Assembly (NCBI GenBank): GCA_963748385.1
Contig: CAVVIQ010000010.1
Span: 62,001-126,000, forward strand
DNA length: 64,000 nt
Reading direction: 5' to 3'
Origin: Rhodoblastus sp963748385
GTDB lineage: Bacteria > Pseudomonadota > Alphaproteobacteria > Rhizobiales > Beijerinckiaceae
Part shown: positions 63,637 through 64,000 of the stretch, in pieces
How positions within the stretch are numbered: position 1 is the first letter of the stretch
Layout of the letters: the number at the start of each line of letters is the position of its first letter
The notes under the pieces: generated by a model
The model's input: the letters and a program-made list of their open reading frames with translations, nothing else
Database searches by the model: none
What the model was told of the DNA's origin: nothing
Position numbers and translations under genes: made by a program

Positions 63637-64000
63637 ATGCGCGATCCCTACCAAGTTCTCGGCGTCGCCAAGAGCGCCACGCAGGCCGATATCAAAAAGG
63701 CCTTCCGCAAGCTCGCCAAACAGCACCACCCCGACCAGAATCCCAAAGATCCCAAGGCGAAGGAAAAATTCGCCGAGCTCAACGCCGCCCATGAGATCGT
63801 CGGCGACGAGAAAAAGCGCGCCCAGTTCGACCGCGGCGAAATCGACGCCGAAGGCAAGCCGCGCCATCCCGGTTTCGAAGGCTTTGGCGCGGGTCCCGGC
63901 GGATTCGGCGGCTTCCGGCGCGGCGGCGGGCCTGGCGGCGAACATTTCGAGTTCCATTCCGGCGGCGGAGCCGGCTTCGAGGCGGCCGACATTTTCGCCG
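63637..64000 (+). CDS. DnaJ-family (CbpA-like) co-chaperone, 3'-truncated by window edge
   Basis: The visible 121 residues start MRDPYQVLGVAKSATQADIK and form a J-domain with the HPD motif (HHPDQN, about residues 34-39), followed from about residue 80 by a Gly/Phe-rich region. This is the DnaJ/CbpA layout; the C-terminal substrate-binding domains lie beyond base 64000. It would stimulate DnaK ATPase. No zinc-finger cysteines are visible yet. Confidence 0.92.
   Translation, partial: MRDPYQVLGVAKSATQADIKKAFRKLAKQHHPDQNPKDPKAKEKFAELNAAHEIVGDEKKRAQFDRGEIDAEGKPRHPGFEGFGAGPGGFGGFRRGGGPGGEHFEFHSGGGAGFEAADIFA

Noticed and set aside
1..64000. CRISPR arrays, transposases, integrases, tRNA and rRNA genes
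   Set aside because: I scanned the gaps and gene products and found none; tRNAs could be missed by eye but no gap shows a clear cloverleaf with CCA.

Overview
The window looks like a chromosomal segment of a high-GC alphaproteobacterium, most likely order Hyphomicrobiales (Rhizobiales), perhaps near the Methylocystaceae/Beijerinckiaceae. The lineage call rests on a circularly permuted two-piece tmRNA with an ANDNYAPVAVAA tag, an alphaproteobacterial-type SspB beside it, a nifS-like/sufBCDS/sufT operon, and small families typical of the order (DUF4169, TIGR02301, the RT0821/Lpp0805-like surface protein). I saw no prophage, insertion sequence, CRISPR array, rRNA or tRNA gene. Most of the window is housekeeping sequence with short regulated cassettes.

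Layout. 1-3.6 kb: a lipid-modification-like cluster (truncated cyclopropane-fatty-acid synthase family methyltransferase, DUF2147, DUF2177, alpha/beta hydrolase, DUF1295). 3.8-6.1 kb: an exported octahaem cytochrome with a TPR tail. 6.3-11.5 kb: an RND efflux pump and a frameshifted adaptor, divergent from an ArsR regulator and a rhodanese, with two palindromes between them. 11.5-15.7 kb: ChaA-type antiporter, arylsulfatase divergent from a Crp-like regulator, and a small gene. 15.7-17.2 kb: ssrA, sspB, DUF4169 and a ribbon-helix-helix protein. 17.2-24.5 kb: AsmA, UvrD/PcrA helicase and a TadG-like von Willebrand protein. 24.6-28 kb: zinc homeostasis (permease, Zur, substrate-binding protein, COG0523 GTPase) without the ATPase. 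28-32.4 kb: RluC, CrcB, RarA, PyrE and an exported protein. 32.6-35.6 kb: a secreted beta-propeller protein divergent from a second Crp-like regulator. 35.8-42.3 kb: the suf operon. 42.3-47.6 kb: L,D-transpeptidase, a frameshifted deacetylase, phosphoesterase, amidase and MarR. 47.8-51.8 kb: a Pls/PosA-type peptide-synthetase-like gene with four single-base frameshifts. 52-56 kb: an SDR and a four-gene roadblock/MBL-diiron/OmpA/roadblock operon. 56-64 kb: small lipoprotein, prephenate dehydrogenase-like protein, phosphatase, FabI, a sigma/anti-sigma fusion, DUF1003, TIGR02301-NUDIX-PdxH, a surface lipoprotein and the start of a DnaJ-family gene.

The genes that read most clearly as systems are the ArsR/rhodanese/RND locus (a probable persulfide- or thiol-responsive efflux unit), the ssrA-sspB pair (ribosome rescue tagging and delivery of tagged proteins to ClpXP), the Zur-controlled zinc locus, and the uncharacterised roadblock-MBL-OmpA operon, which is the best candidate for an undescribed system. 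Six frameshifts, in three genes, are all explained by one extra base, so sequence error must be excluded before any of those genes is called dead.
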